A stretch of DNA of 64,000 bases. Source: Streptomyces sp. A 4/2. GTDB taxonomy: Bacteria > Actinomycetota > Actinomycetes > Streptomycetales > Streptomycetaceae. The translations under genes were made by a program, and so were the position numbers. The notes beneath the pieces were generated by a model that saw nothing but the letters and a program-made list of their open reading frames with translations, had not been told where the DNA came from and did not search any database. Below, piece after piece: positions 25,589 to 34,288 of the stretch (the first letter of the stretch is position 1; the number at the start of each line of letters is the position of its first letter). Where the stretch lies: the NCBI RefSeq assembly GCF_940670765.1, contig NZ_CALNVW010000021.1, positions 62,001 to 126,000 of the forward strand. Direction: 5' to 3'.

Positions 25589-28180
25589 TCAGTTGGCCGG
25601 CTCGTGGCCGAGGGCCACATCGAAGTCGGCGTGGTCGGCGCCGTTGATCCGCAGCGGTGTGGCGACCGGTGCGTAACCGCTGGCGATCACCGTGTACTCG
25701 CCCTGGTCGAGATCGGTGAACCCGAAGGTGCCGTCCGATCCGGTGGTGGCCGTGTGGATCACGTTGCCGGCGACGTCGATCAGGGTGACGTTGGCGTCCT
25801 CCAGCGGCCGGCCGCCGGGGGTGCGCACGGTGCCGCTGACCCGGGCTCCGGGCGAGAGCGGCACCTCGTACCAGTTCGAGGCGCCACTGGCGACCTCGAC
25901 GGGCACGGCGGACGGACGGAACCCGTCCGAGCTGACCGCCAGGGTGTAGCTGCCCGGGACGAGTTCGCGCAGCTCGAAGCCGCCGTCGGCACCGGCCTTG
26001 CCGGAAGCGACGACCTCGCCGCGCAGATCGGTGGCCACGACCAGCGCGCCGGGCAGTGCGGCGCCGCCCACCGCGTTCCGGATCACGCCGGAGAGCGTCG
26101 CCGCCCCGCTGAGCAGCAGGTCGAAGCGGAGCGGTTCGTTGCCCACGGCCACGGTGGCCGCCTGCGGCTGCCGGGCCCCCGCCGAGCCGATCAGGATGTA
26201 GGTCCCGCTGCCGGGCGTACCGAGGGAGTAGCTGCCGTCGTCACCGCTCGACGTGCGGCTGAGCTGTCGGCCGCCGACGTCGATGAGGGTGACCACGGCC
26301 TGCGGCACCGTGTCGCCGTCGCTGTCGCGGACCTGGCCGTGCACGGCGGGGCCGGGAAGGCCGGGCCCGTCCGCGGGGAGCGTGTCGGCGCGGCGGTGGT
26401 GACCGTGGCCCGTTCCGGCGGCCTCGGCGAGGGCCGTCGGTGCGGCCTCGTGCGTGGGCTCGGCGGCCACCGCGGTTTCGGCGCCGGTGCCCGCGCTCTC
26501 GGCGTCCTCCGCCGCGCGGGCCTCAAGACCGGAGACCTGGCGCAGCGGCACCTCCTTGATGAACAGCACCAGCAGGAAGGCCAGCACGATGACGCCCGCA
26601 CCCAGCAGGAAGACCACGTGCATGGAGTCGGCGAAGCCCTGCTTGAAGGGTTCGGCGAGGCGCGGGTCCAGCTTCTGGATGAACGAGGAGTCGCTGAGGA
26701 CGCTCGCACCGCCGCCCGCACCCGGGTTCTTCAGCATGTCGAGCACCGGCTTGTTGGCCGGGTTCGACAGGACGGCCGGGTCGTGCAGCGCGGCCTGGAA
26801 CTGCGGGGTGTGCGCGGCGGACTGGAACGCCGAGGAGATCTTGCCGCCGACATTGCTGAAGAGCACCGACAGGAAGATCGCGGTACCGGCGGTGGCACCC
26901 ATCTGCCGGAAGAAGGTGGACGACGCGGTCGCCACACCCATGTCCTTCGGCGGTACGGCGTTCTGCACCGCGAGCACCAGGGTCTGCATGCAGCAACCGA
27001 GGCCGAGGCCGAAGACCAGCATGTAGATCATGGTCTGCCACAGCGGGGTGTCCCACTGCACGCGGAAGTGGAACAGCAGCATCGCCGCGACCATCAGCAC
27101 GGTGCCGATGACCGGGAAGATCTTGTACCGGCCGGTCTTCGACGTGACCTGGCCTGCCGCGATCGAGCTGATGATCATGCCCAGCATCAACGGCAGCATT
27201 TCCAGGCCGGACTTGGTGGGGCTGGCGCCCTTCACGATCTGGAGGTACTGCGGGATCATCAGCATCCCGCCGAACATGCCCATGCCGATGAGCACGCCGA
27301 GCAGGCTGGTCTTGCTGAACGTCCCGTTGCGGAACAGCCGCATCGGGATCAGTGCGTCGTCCCCCATCCAGCGTTCCACGAAGACCCAGGCGATGATGCC
27401 GACGACGCCGATCCCGTAACAGGCGAGCGACCGCGTCGAACCCCAGCCCCAGTCCCGGCCCTGCTCCGCGACGAGCAGCAGCGGCACCACGCCGACGGCG
27501 ATGGTGAGAGCGCCCCACCAGTCGATCCGGCGGTTGCGGCGTACGTGGGGGATGTTCAGCACCTTCGCGACGACGAACAGCGCGAAGATCCCGATCGGGA
27601 CGTTGACCAGGAAGACCCAGCGCCAGCCCGTGATGCCCAGGATGGAGTGCTGACCGGCCAGGAAGCCGCCGATCAGCGGGCCGGCCACGCTGGAGGTGGC
27701 GAAGGTGGCGAGCATGTAGCCCTGATAGCGGGCCCGTTCGCGCGGGGGCACGATGTCACCGATGATCGCCAGCGCGAGCGACATCAGACCACCCGCGCCG
27801 ATGCCCTGGAAGGCGCGGAAGGCGGCCAGCTCGTTCATCGAGGTGGAGAAGGTGCACAGCGCCGAACCGACGATGAAGATGGTGATCGCGGCGAGGAAGT
27901 AGGGCTTGCGGCCGTGGAGGTCGGACAGCTTGCCGTACAGCGGTGTGGTGATCGTCGAGGTGATCAGATAGGCGGTGGTCGCCCAGGCCTGCTGGCTCAG
28001 CCCGTGCAGGTCGTCCGCGATCGTTCTGATCGAGGTGCTGACGATCGTCTGGTCCAGAGCGGCCAGGAACATGCCCAGCATCAGACCGCTCAGGATGGTG
28101 AGAATCTGCCGGTGGGTGAGCCCGCCCGCCGTGGGTATCGCTTTGGTCCCCTCGGCCGTGGGGGGTGCGGTGCTACTCAT
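25589..28180 (-). CDS. MFS efflux pump fused to three carboxypeptidase-regulatory-like domains
   Basis: 863 residues. Residues about 20-560 form a 14-helix DHA2/EmrB-QacA drug:H+ antiporter (LDQTIVSTSIRTIADDL in helix 1, GKLSDLHGRKPYF loop motif, GWRWVFLVNVPIGI). A linker follows, then three beta-sandwich repeats (about 625-710, 710-785, 785-860), each with the G-x-V-x3-G...A-x-V-x-L-x-D...T-x3-G-x-Y/F pattern of CarboxypepD_reg/Cna-B-like domains. Their role on a transporter is unknown; they may lie outside the membrane. ATG 28180 has GGGAGAAA upstream and overlaps the MarR gene by 8 bp, so MarR regulates its own operon. Substrate unknown. Confidence 0.9.
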   Translation of the reverse strand: MSSTAPPTAEGTKAIPTAGGLTHRQILTILSGLMLGMFLAALDQTIVSTSIRTIADDLHGLSQQAWATTAYLITSTITTPLYGKLSDLHGRKPYFLAAITIFIVGSALCTFSTSMNELAAFRAFQGIGAGGLMSLALAIIGDIVPPRERARYQGYMLATFATSSVAGPLIGGFLAGQHSILGITGWRWVFLVNVPIGIFALFVVAKVLNIPHVRRNRRIDWWGALTIAVGVVPLLLVAEQGRDWGWGSTRSLACYGIGVVGIIAWVFVERWMGDDALIPMRLFRNGTFSKTSLLGVLIGMGMFGGMLMIPQYLQIVKGASPTKSGLEMLPLMLGMIISSIAAGQVTSKTGRYKIFPVIGTVLMVAAMLLFHFRVQWDTPLWQTMIYMLVFGLGLGCCMQTLVLAVQNAVPPKDMGVATASSTFFRQMGATAGTAIFLSVLFSNVGGKISSAFQSAAHTPQFQAALHDPAVLSNPANKPVLDMLKNPGAGGGASVLSDSSFIQKLDPRLAEPFKQGFADSMHVVFLLGAGVIVLAFLLVLFIKEVPLRQVSGLEARAAEDAESAGTGAETAVAAEPTHEAAPTALAEAAGTGHGHHRRADTLPADGPGLPGPAVHGQVRDSDGDTVPQAVVTLIDVGGRQLSRTSSGDDGSYSLGTPGSGTYILIGSAGARQPQAATVAVGNEPLRFDLLLSGAATLSGVIRNAVGGAALPGALVVATDLRGEVVASGKAGADGGFELRELVPGSYTLAVSSDGFRPSAVPVEVASGASNWYEVPLSPGARVSGTVRTPGGRPLEDANVTLIDVAGNVIHTATTGSDGTFGFTDLDQGEYTVIASGYAPVATPLRINGADHADFDVALGHEPAN

Positions 28181-28733
28181 TCGTGCTTTCTCCCTGCTGT
28201 GCAGCGCTGTCCGAATGCCGTCCGGCCGCGCGCTGCAAAGGTTGATGTTTCACCAAGTCATCGGTCAGGCGGGCCAGCAGCCGCATCAGCTGGTAGCGGT
28301 CCTCACCGGGCCAGGCCTGCAGGAACTTGGTGAGTTCGGTGTCTCGTTGACTGCGGTACTGCTCGAACCTCTCGCGTCCTGCCCCGGTCGCGGACAGCAG
28401 CGAACCCCGCCGGTCCTCCGCATCGGGGTGGCGCTCCACCAGGCCGCGCTCCACCAGGGAGCGCACCTGTCTGCTGACGGTCGACAGATCGAGGTACGCG
28501 GCGGCGGCCAGATCGGTCGCCCGCTGGGGGCCGTCGGTCACCAGCCGGGCGAGCAGCACCCGGTCCGCGGCGCCCGCCTCGGTCTTGGCGCGCTGTTTCC
28601 ACGCCGCGATCAGCCGGGTCATCCGGACCAGCTCCGTGCCCAGCGCGGCGGCGGCCTCCTCGGCACTTGCCGTGCCTTCGGCCGGAACCTGCCGCGTCGC
28701 GGACTCGCTGCTCTCGGTCGTACCGCAGTCCAT
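28173..28733 (-). CDS. MarR-family transcriptional regulator
   Basis: 186 residues with a winged helix-turn-helix core at about 60-125 (ATDLAAAAYLDLSTVSRQVRSLVERGLVERHPDAEDRRG, the DxR wing of MarR proteins). The N-terminal 30 residues are disordered. It is cotranscribed with and overlaps the MFS gene, so it probably represses the pump and itself, with release by a ligand. Repeated TTGCT(C/T)GTAC sites lie just upstream (28747-28810). Confidence 0.92.
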   Translation of the reverse strand: MDCGTTESSESATRQVPAEGTASAEEAAAALGTELVRMTRLIAAWKQRAKTEAGAADRVLLARLVTDGPQRATDLAAAAYLDLSTVSRQVRSLVERGLVERHPDAEDRRGSLLSATGAGRERFEQYRSQRDTELTKFLQAWPGEDRYQLMRLLARLTDDLVKHQPLQRAAGRHSDSAAQQGESTNE

Positions 28734-28746
28734 CGCATTCCAAGTC

Positions 28747-28810
28747 GTTGCTCGTACACAGGTAGTTGCTTGTACTCAGCAAGTCAGCGTAATGCGTGCC
28801 CCAAGCAACT
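28747..28810 (-). promoter_or_regulatory. Candidate MarR operator cluster
   Basis: Direct repeats GTTGCTCGTACACA (28747-28760) and GTTGCTTGTACTCA (28766-28779) are 19 bp apart. AGTTGCTTG (28764-28772) is matched by its inverse CAAGCAACT (28802-28810). The cluster lies 14-77 bp upstream of the marR start, so it likely covers the promoter. Confidence 0.6.
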
Positions 28811-28894
28811 TTCGCCGGTTCGGCTCGACGCGGTGCAAAAACAGTTCAAAATGCTCGCTCTTATGTCGAGCTGACAACCGTGACGGACCCCACA

Positions 28895-28916
28895 AGCGAA
28901 ACGTTGCCGTTTCGCT
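28895..28916 (+). promoter_or_regulatory. Candidate TetR operator, main site
   Basis: AGCGAAAC-GTTGCC-GTTTCGCT, a perfect 8-bp inverted repeat with a 6-bp centre. A second palindrome, CGAAA-TCG-TTTCG, follows at 28943-28955, nearer the ATG. Both share the GAAA/TTTC core, as expected of sites for one dimeric regulator. Confidence 0.65.
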
Positions 28917-28983
28917 GAGGCGGGGCGTACCGTCGAGCTGTACGAAATCGTTTCGCTCCACCGGACCGGACAGGAGGTCGGGA

Positions 28984-29574
28984 ATGGCCGGCAGACTCAC
29001 ACCTGAGCGTGAGGGTGAGCTGTACGAGGCCGTGCTCGACCTGTTGCGCGAAGTCGGCTACGACGCCCTGACCATGGATGCCGTCGCGCTTCGCACCCGG
29101 TCCAGCAAGGCCACCCTCTACCGTCAGTGGGGGAGCAAGCCGGAGCTGATCGTCCGGGCACTGCGGCACAACAAGCCTGTCGGGGCCGACGAGATCGACA
29201 CCGGCTCGCTGCGCGGTGACTTCCACGCCATGGTGGCCCGCGAGGACGACTGCGAGATGGAGAAGAACTCCGCACTGATGCGGGGCCTGATGCATGCCGT
29301 CCATGAGAATCCCGATCTTTTCCAGGCGCTCCGCGAGCTGCTGATCGAGCCCGAGATGACGGGCCTCGAACGGTTGCTGCGGCGGGCCGTGGAGCGCGGC
29401 GAGGTCAGTGCCGACAACCCCGCGCTGAATCTTGTTCCGCACATGCTGGTCGGCGCGGTCGTCGCCCGGCAGCTGATCGAGGAAAGGCCTGCCGACCAGG
29501 CCTTCCTCACCCGTTATCTGGACGCCGTGGTTCTCCCCGCTCTCGGCATCCAGCCCTGCGAACACACCGCCTGA
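28984..29574 (+). CDS. TetR-family transcriptional regulator
   Basis: 196 residues, ATG 28984 with AGGAGG six bases upstream. The N-terminal helix-turn-helix is GYDALTMDAVALRTRSSKATLYRQWGSKPELI (about 25-56), and the TetR_C-type helical ligand domain follows. It lies 95 bp upstream of the MMPL exporter on the same strand. The palindromes upstream suggest that it represses itself and the exporter. Confidence 0.92.
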   Translation: MAGRLTPEREGELYEAVLDLLREVGYDALTMDAVALRTRSSKATLYRQWGSKPELIVRALRHNKPVGADEIDTGSLRGDFHAMVAREDDCEMEKNSALMRGLMHAVHENPDLFQALRELLIEPEMTGLERLLRRAVERGEVSADNPALNLVPHMLVGAVVARQLIEERPADQAFLTRYLDAVVLPALGIQPCEHTA

Positions 29575-29668
29575 CCCGAGCCCTACCCCTCTCCACCTGA
29601 CACGCCGCTCTCGTCGTCGGGCTGGTTCCTCATGCCCTTTCGCACCGACCTGACCGGGAGAAGCCCTC

Positions 29669-31870
29669 GTGGCCACGTACCTCTACAAACTCGGACGGTT
29701 CGCCTTCCGGCGCCGCCGTTATGTCGCCCTGGTGTGGGTGGCCCTGCTGGCGCTCGCCGGATTCGGCGCCGCCAGTGCCTCCACCGCGACCTCCAGTTCC
29801 TTCTCGATACCGGGTACGGAGGCCCAGAAGGCCTTCGACCTGCTGGAGCAGCGCTTCCCCGGAGGCGGCGCCGACGGCGCCACCGCACGGGTCGTCTTCA
29901 AGGCGCCGTCCGGCGAGAAGATGACGTCCGCGGCCAACAAGGCCGAGGTCAAGAAGGTCTCGTCCGAGCTGCGGGCCGGCTCCGACCAGATCATGACCGT
30001 GCACGACCCGTTCGCCGAGAACGCCGTCTCCAAGGACGGCAGCACGGTGTACGTGCAGGTCGCCTACAAGGTCAACTCCATGGAGCTGACCGACAAGACC
30101 AAGGACTCGCTCCAGCACACCGGGGAGAAGGCGCAGCACGACGGCTACACGGTGGAGATCGGTGGTGACGCGCTCCAGGCCATGCCGGAGACCGGCTCCG
30201 GCGAGATCATCGGGGTGGTGCTCGCCGCGATCGTGCTGGTGGTCACCTTCGGCTCGCTGATAGCCGCCGGACTGCCGCTGCTGACCGCGATCATCGGTGT
30301 CGGCGTCGGCGTCTCCACGATCACCGCGCTGGCCAACGTGCTGGACCTGGGCAACACCACGTCGATGCTGGCGATGATGATCGGCCTCGCGGTCGGCATC
30401 GACTACGCCCTCTTCATCGTCTCGCGCTTCCGGGCGGAACTCGCCGAGGGCCGCAAGCCGGAGGAGGCAGCCGGACGGGCGGTCGGCACAGCCGGGTCCG
30501 CGGTCGTCTTCGCGGGGCTCACCGTGGTCATCGCCCTGGTCGGCCTGGCCGTCGTGAACATTCCGATGCTCTCCAAGATGGGCTTCGCCGCCGCCGGTAC
30601 GGTCGTGATCGCGGTCCTCATCGCGCTCACCCTCATCCCCGCGCTGCTCGGCTTCGTCGGGAAGCGTGTGATCGGCCGCAAGGCCCGTAAGAACCCGCCG
30701 GTCAAGGGCGCCGAGGTCAAGGCCAACGGCGGTACCCGCTGGGCCCGCTTCGTGCTGCGCCGTCCGGTGATGGTGCTGCTCGTCGGGGTGATCGGCCTGG
30801 GTGCCGTCGCCGTACCGGCCGCCTCGCTGGAGATGGGCCTGCCGGACGACGGCTCCCAGCCCACCAGCACCACGCAGCGCAAGGCGTACGACCTGCTCTC
30901 GGACGGTTTCGGGCCCGGCTTCAACGGCCCGCTGCAGATGGTCACCGACGTCAAGGGGGTGGCCGACGGCAAGGCCGCGGTCGACCAGGTGCACCGCAAG
31001 GTCGCCGCGCTCGACGGCGTCGTGTCGGCCTCGCAGCCGGTCTACAACAAGGCGCACGACACCGCGATGATCACCGTCGTCCCGAAGGACCGGCCCTCCT
31101 CCGTGAAGACGGAGGACCTGGTCCACTCCATCCGGGACGTGGGCGCGCAGGTCAAGTCGGACACCGGGGCGACGGTGCTCGTCACCGGTGCGACAGCGAT
31201 GAACATCGACTTCTCGCAGAAGATGAACGACGCCCTGGTGCCGTACCTGGCGCTCGTCGTCGGGCTGGCCTTCCTGCTGCTGATGTTGGTCTTCCGCTCG
31301 GTCCTGGTCCCGCTGAAGGCGGCGCTCGGCTTCCTGCTCTCGGTGGTCGCCGCACTCGGCGCGGTCGTCGCGGTCTTCCAGTGGGGCTGGCTCGGCTCGC
31401 TCCTCGGGGTCCAGCAGACCGGCCCGATCATGTCGATGATGCCGATCTTCATGGTCGGTGTGGTCTTCGGTCTCGCGATGGACTACGAGGTCTTCCTGGT
31501 CACCCGCATGCGGGAGGCGTACGTCCACGGGGAGAGCCCCGGCCAGGCCGTCGTCACCGGCTTCAAGCACGGTGCGCGTGTGGTCAGCGCCGCCGCCGTC
31601 ATCATGATCGCGGTCTTCTCCGGCTTCATCGGAGCCAGCGACTCGATGATCAAGATGATCGGCTTCGGTCTCGCCATCGCGGTCTTCTTCGACGCCTTCG
31701 TCGTACGGATGGCGATCGTGCCCGCCGTCCTGGCGCTGCTCGGCAAGCGGGCGTGGTGGCTGCCGCGCTGGCTGGACCGCGCCCTGCCGAACGTGGACGT
31801 CGAGGGCGAGGGCCTGAACAAGCACACCGACGCGGACGAGGGCGAGCAGCGGGAGCTGGTCAGCGCCTGA
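29669..31870 (+). CDS. MMPL-family transporter
   Basis: RND/MMPL membrane exporter, 733 residues, GTG start. Two similar halves each have one helix, a large extracytoplasmic loop, then 5-6 helices (helices at about 15-37 and 180-330 in the first; about 365-390 and 520-700 in the second). The GLAVGIDYALFIVSRFR and GLAMDYEVFLVTRMRE motifs carry the conserved proton-relay Asp-Tyr. Substrates in this family are lipids or antibiotics. Its stop overlaps the convergent ssgE end by 11 bp. The hydrophilic C-terminus is short, unlike long mycobacterial MmpL proteins. Confidence 0.9.
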   Translation: MATYLYKLGRFAFRRRRYVALVWVALLALAGFGAASASTATSSSFSIPGTEAQKAFDLLEQRFPGGGADGATARVVFKAPSGEKMTSAANKAEVKKVSSELRAGSDQIMTVHDPFAENAVSKDGSTVYVQVAYKVNSMELTDKTKDSLQHTGEKAQHDGYTVEIGGDALQAMPETGSGEIIGVVLAAIVLVVTFGSLIAAGLPLLTAIIGVGVGVSTITALANVLDLGNTTSMLAMMIGLAVGIDYALFIVSRFRAELAEGRKPEEAAGRAVGTAGSAVVFAGLTVVIALVGLAVVNIPMLSKMGFAAAGTVVIAVLIALTLIPALLGFVGKRVIGRKARKNPPVKGAEVKANGGTRWARFVLRRPVMVLLVGVIGLGAVAVPAASLEMGLPDDGSQPTSTTQRKAYDLLSDGFGPGFNGPLQMVTDVKGVADGKAAVDQVHRKVAALDGVVSASQPVYNKAHDTAMITVVPKDRPSSVKTEDLVHSIRDVGAQVKSDTGATVLVTGATAMNIDFSQKMNDALVPYLALVVGLAFLLLMLVFRSVLVPLKAALGFLLSVVAALGAVVAVFQWGWLGSLLGVQQTGPIMSMMPIFMVGVVFGLAMDYEVFLVTRMREAYVHGESPGQAVVTGFKHGARVVSAAAVIMIAVFSGFIGASDSMIKMIGFGLAIAVFFDAFVVRMAIVPAVLALLGKRAWWLPRWLDRALPNVDVEGEGLNKHTDADEGEQRELVSA

Positions 31871-32258
31871 CGCTCGGACGTGCCGGACGCTCCGGCCGCA
31901 GAGGCTCCTCGTGCCGTACGGCGCGGGGGGCCTCCGCGTATGTCCCGCGCAGGAAGCGCATCAGCGGTGTGTTGTCGAACTGCACCACGGCGACCCCGTC
32001 GGCGGAGTGGAACTCCACCACCACCTGGGCCCGCCCGCACGGCCAGATCCCGATGTCGCCGGAGCGCTGGGGGCTGCGCAGTCCGGCTTCGAGGAGTTCC
32101 CGCGCGAAGACCCACTCGGTGCCGCCGGGGAAGAAGAACCGGACGATCCCGGGGGCGGCCTCGGCGTCGTACCGGAGCGCGACGTGCACCACCGTCCACT
32201 CGCCGGGGACATCCGTCACGACATGGCCACGTACGGGCACATCAAGGGCGGGGGACAT
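31860..32258 (-). CDS. ssgE: SsgA-family sporulation/cell-division regulator (SsgE-like)
   Basis: 132 residues from ATG 32258, with GAGGAG seven bases upstream. The SsgA-like protein fold is recognised by VALRYDAEAAPGIVRFFFPGGTEWVFARELLEAGLRSPQRSGDIGIWPC and FLRGTYAEAP. SALPs direct septum placement and spore wall formation in streptomycetes. I call SsgE from context (pmt and PBP region) and not by alignment; SsgD or another SALP is possible. The upstream region (32259-32340) is AT-rich and probably carries the promoter. Confidence 0.75.
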   Translation of the reverse strand: MSPALDVPVRGHVVTDVPGEWTVVHVALRYDAEAAPGIVRFFFPGGTEWVFARELLEAGLRSPQRSGDIGIWPCGRAQVVVEFHSADGVAVVQFDNTPLMRFLRGTYAEAPRAVRHEEPLRPERPARPSVRR

Positions 32259-32389
32259 CGCCAGCTCCTCACTCGGGGTACTCAGCACCGCTTTACGTCT
32301 ATTTGTAATCTAATGTCCCATATATTCATCGAGGCTGCCCTGATCAGGGCGTGAAGGGGCAGGGGGGCGCACCTGGGAGGCAGGCGCTC

Positions 32390-32406
32390 TTGCGAACCAT
32401 TCGCAA
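32390..32406 (+). promoter_or_regulatory. Nur-box-like palindrome at the cbiMN promoter
   Basis: TTGCGA-ACCAT-TCGCAA, 6-5-6, fits the Nur consensus tTGCaa-N5-ttGCAA as I recall it. A TATCAT -10-like box follows at 32415-32420, so the palindrome would overlap the -35. Fur-family Nur represses nickel uptake when nickel is plentiful. Confidence 0.65.
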
Positions 32407-32469
32407 CAAGGCTCTATCATCGAACGGTTCACCACCGCCGGTGCACCACCACGAGGAGAGAGTCGCCAC

Positions 32470-33525
32470 ATGCATGTCCCCGACGGATTCATCAACGCCC
32501 CCGTCTCGGCGGTGACCGGTGTGATCGCCGCGGGAGCCGTGGCCGTCAGCCTCCGGGGTGCCCGCCGGGAGCTGGACGAACGCACCGCGCCGCTCGCCGG
32601 TCTCGTCGCCGCGTTCATCTTCTCCGTGCAGATGCTGAACTTCCCCGTCGCCGCCGGGACCAGCGGACACCTGCTGGGCGGGGCGCTGGCCGCGATCCTG
32701 GTCGGCCCCTACACGGGTGTGCTCTGTGTGTCCGTCGTCCTGCTGATGCAGGGCATCCTCTTCGCCGACGGCGGCCTCACCGCGCTCGGGGTGAACATCA
32801 CCGACATGGCGATCGTGACGACCGTCGTCGCGTACGCCGTCTTCCGCGGCCTGGTGAAGGTGCTGCCCCGCCGCCGCAGCTCGGTGACCGCCGCCTCCTT
32901 CGTCGCCGCGCTGCTCTCGGTGCCGTGCGCCGCGCTCGCCTTCACCGCGATGTACGCACTCGGCGGGACCACCGACGTCCCCCTCGGCAAGGTGCTCACC
33001 GCGATGGTCGGCGTGCACGTCCTCATCGGCATCGGCGAGGCCGCGATCACCGCGCTCACCGTGGGCGCGGTCATCGCCGTACGCCCCGACCTGGTCTACG
33101 GCGCCCGCGGGCTGACCGCGCCGCTCAAGCTCCGGGTCGGCGGCGAACTGGTCGACGCGCCCGCCGCGGCCCCGGTCGCCGCCCGCTCGCCCCGCAAGGT
33201 CTCCAACCGCAAGGTCTGGGGCATCGGCCTGGTCACCGCCCTGGTGCTGGCCGGGTTCGTCTCCTTCTATGCGTCCTCCAGCCCCGACGGCCTGGAGAAG
33301 GTCGCCCACGACAAGGGCATCGACACCAAGACCAAGCCGCACCACACCGAGGACTCCCCGCTCGCCGGGTACGGCGTCAAGGACATCTCCGACGCCCGGA
33401 TCTCCGGCGGCCTCGCCGGTCTGATCGGTGTCGGCACCACGATCGTGGTGGGCAGCGGCGTCTTCTGGGCGGTCCGCCGCCGCCGTACGGAGACCGCGGC
33501 CGGACCGCACGCGGAAGCCGTCTGA
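32470..33525 (+). CDS. cbiM: Fused CbiM-CbiN metal transporter subunit
   Basis: ECF-type metal-binding and membrane component, 351 residues. It begins MHVPDGFIN, whose N-terminal Met-His ligand binds cobalt or nickel in CbiM/NikM. Six to seven helices (about 10-220) form the CbiM core. After a basic linker (~230) a second part has two helices and an extracellular loop (KVAHDKGIDTKTKPHHTEDSPLAGYGVK), which is the CbiN/NikN module fused in frame. No cobalamin riboswitch is visible upstream, while a Nur-like box is, so nickel is favoured over cobalt. First gene of cbiMN-cbiQ-cbiO. Confidence 0.88.
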   Translation: MHVPDGFINAPVSAVTGVIAAGAVAVSLRGARRELDERTAPLAGLVAAFIFSVQMLNFPVAAGTSGHLLGGALAAILVGPYTGVLCVSVVLLMQGILFADGGLTALGVNITDMAIVTTVVAYAVFRGLVKVLPRRRSSVTAASFVAALLSVPCAALAFTAMYALGGTTDVPLGKVLTAMVGVHVLIGIGEAAITALTVGAVIAVRPDLVYGARGLTAPLKLRVGGELVDAPAAAPVAARSPRKVSNRKVWGIGLVTALVLAGFVSFYASSSPDGLEKVAHDKGIDTKTKPHHTEDSPLAGYGVKDISDARISGGLAGLIGVGTTIVVGSGVFWAVRRRRTETAAGPHAEAV

Positions 33526-33526
33526 C

Positions 33527-34288
33527 ATGGGCGCGGGACACGCACACAAGCTCTACCGGGCCGGGCACTCGCCGGTCCACGCCCTGCCACCGCACTGCAA
33601 ACTCGCCGCCGTCTTCGCCTTCGTGATCGTGGTGGTCTCCACCCCGCGCGAGGCGATGTGGGCGTTCGCGCTGTACGCCGTGCTGCTCGGGGCGGTCACC
33701 GCCGTGGCCCGCATCCCCGCCGCGTTCCTGCTCAAGCGGCTGCTGATCGAGGTCCCGTTCGTGGCGTTCGCGGTGCTCATGCCGTTCGTCGTCCCCGGTG
33801 AACAGATCCACGTCCTGGGCATGTCGCTGGGCGTGAACGGCCTCTGGGGCGCCTGGAACGTCCTCGCCAAGGGCACCCTCGGCGTCGCCGCCTCGGTACT
33901 CCTCGCCTCGACGACCGAACTGCGCTCCCTGCTGCTCGGCCTCCAGCGGCTCAAGCTGCCGCCGATGCTCGTCCAGATCGCGTCCTTCATGATCCGCTAC
34001 GGAGACGTCATCACCGACGAGATGCGGCGGATGTCGATCGCCCGCCGCTCCCGCGGGTTCGAGGCGCGCGGCGTACGCCAGTGGGGCGTCCTGGGGAAGT
34101 CCGCCGGGGCCCTCTTCATCCGCTCCTACGAACGGGGCGAGCGCGTGCACCTGGCCATGGTCAGCCGCGGCTACACCGGCACCATGCCGGTCATCGACGA
34201 AGTGACGGCCTCGGGCGCGCAGTGGCGGTCCGCCGCGGCACTCCCCGTCGCGGCGCTCTGCATCTGTCTGCTGGGATGGACCTTGTGA
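33527..34288 (+). CDS. cbiQ: Energy-coupling factor transmembrane protein CbiQ
   Basis: 253 residues, ATG directly after the cbiMN stop. This is the T component that couples the ATPase to CbiMN. Hydrophobic segments span about 30-130 and 235-253. The cytosolic coupling region holds the ECF motifs ARRSRGFEARG and MVSRGYTGTMP (Ala-Arg-Gly type helices that contact CbiO). The order MN-Q-O is that of CbiMNQO/NikMNQO operons. The stop overlaps the cbiO start as TGATG. Confidence 0.9.
   Translation: MGAGHAHKLYRAGHSPVHALPPHCKLAAVFAFVIVVVSTPREAMWAFALYAVLLGAVTAVARIPAAFLLKRLLIEVPFVAFAVLMPFVVPGEQIHVLGMSLGVNGLWGAWNVLAKGTLGVAASVLLASTTELRSLLLGLQRLKLPPMLVQIASFMIRYGDVITDEMRRMSIARRSRGFEARGVRQWGVLGKSAGALFIRSYERGERVHLAMVSRGYTGTMPVIDEVTASGAQWRSAAALPVAALCICLLGWTL

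Noticed and set aside
21995-28333. A very long open frame on the + strand opposite the tricorn and MFS genes
   Set aside because: Produced by GC codon bias on the other strand. It has Arg/Gly/Ala/His-rich composition without domain motifs.
32289-32469. Cobalamin riboswitch before cbiMN
   Set aside because: The 180-bp leader is too short and lacks the conserved B12-box; a Nur-like palindrome explains control better.
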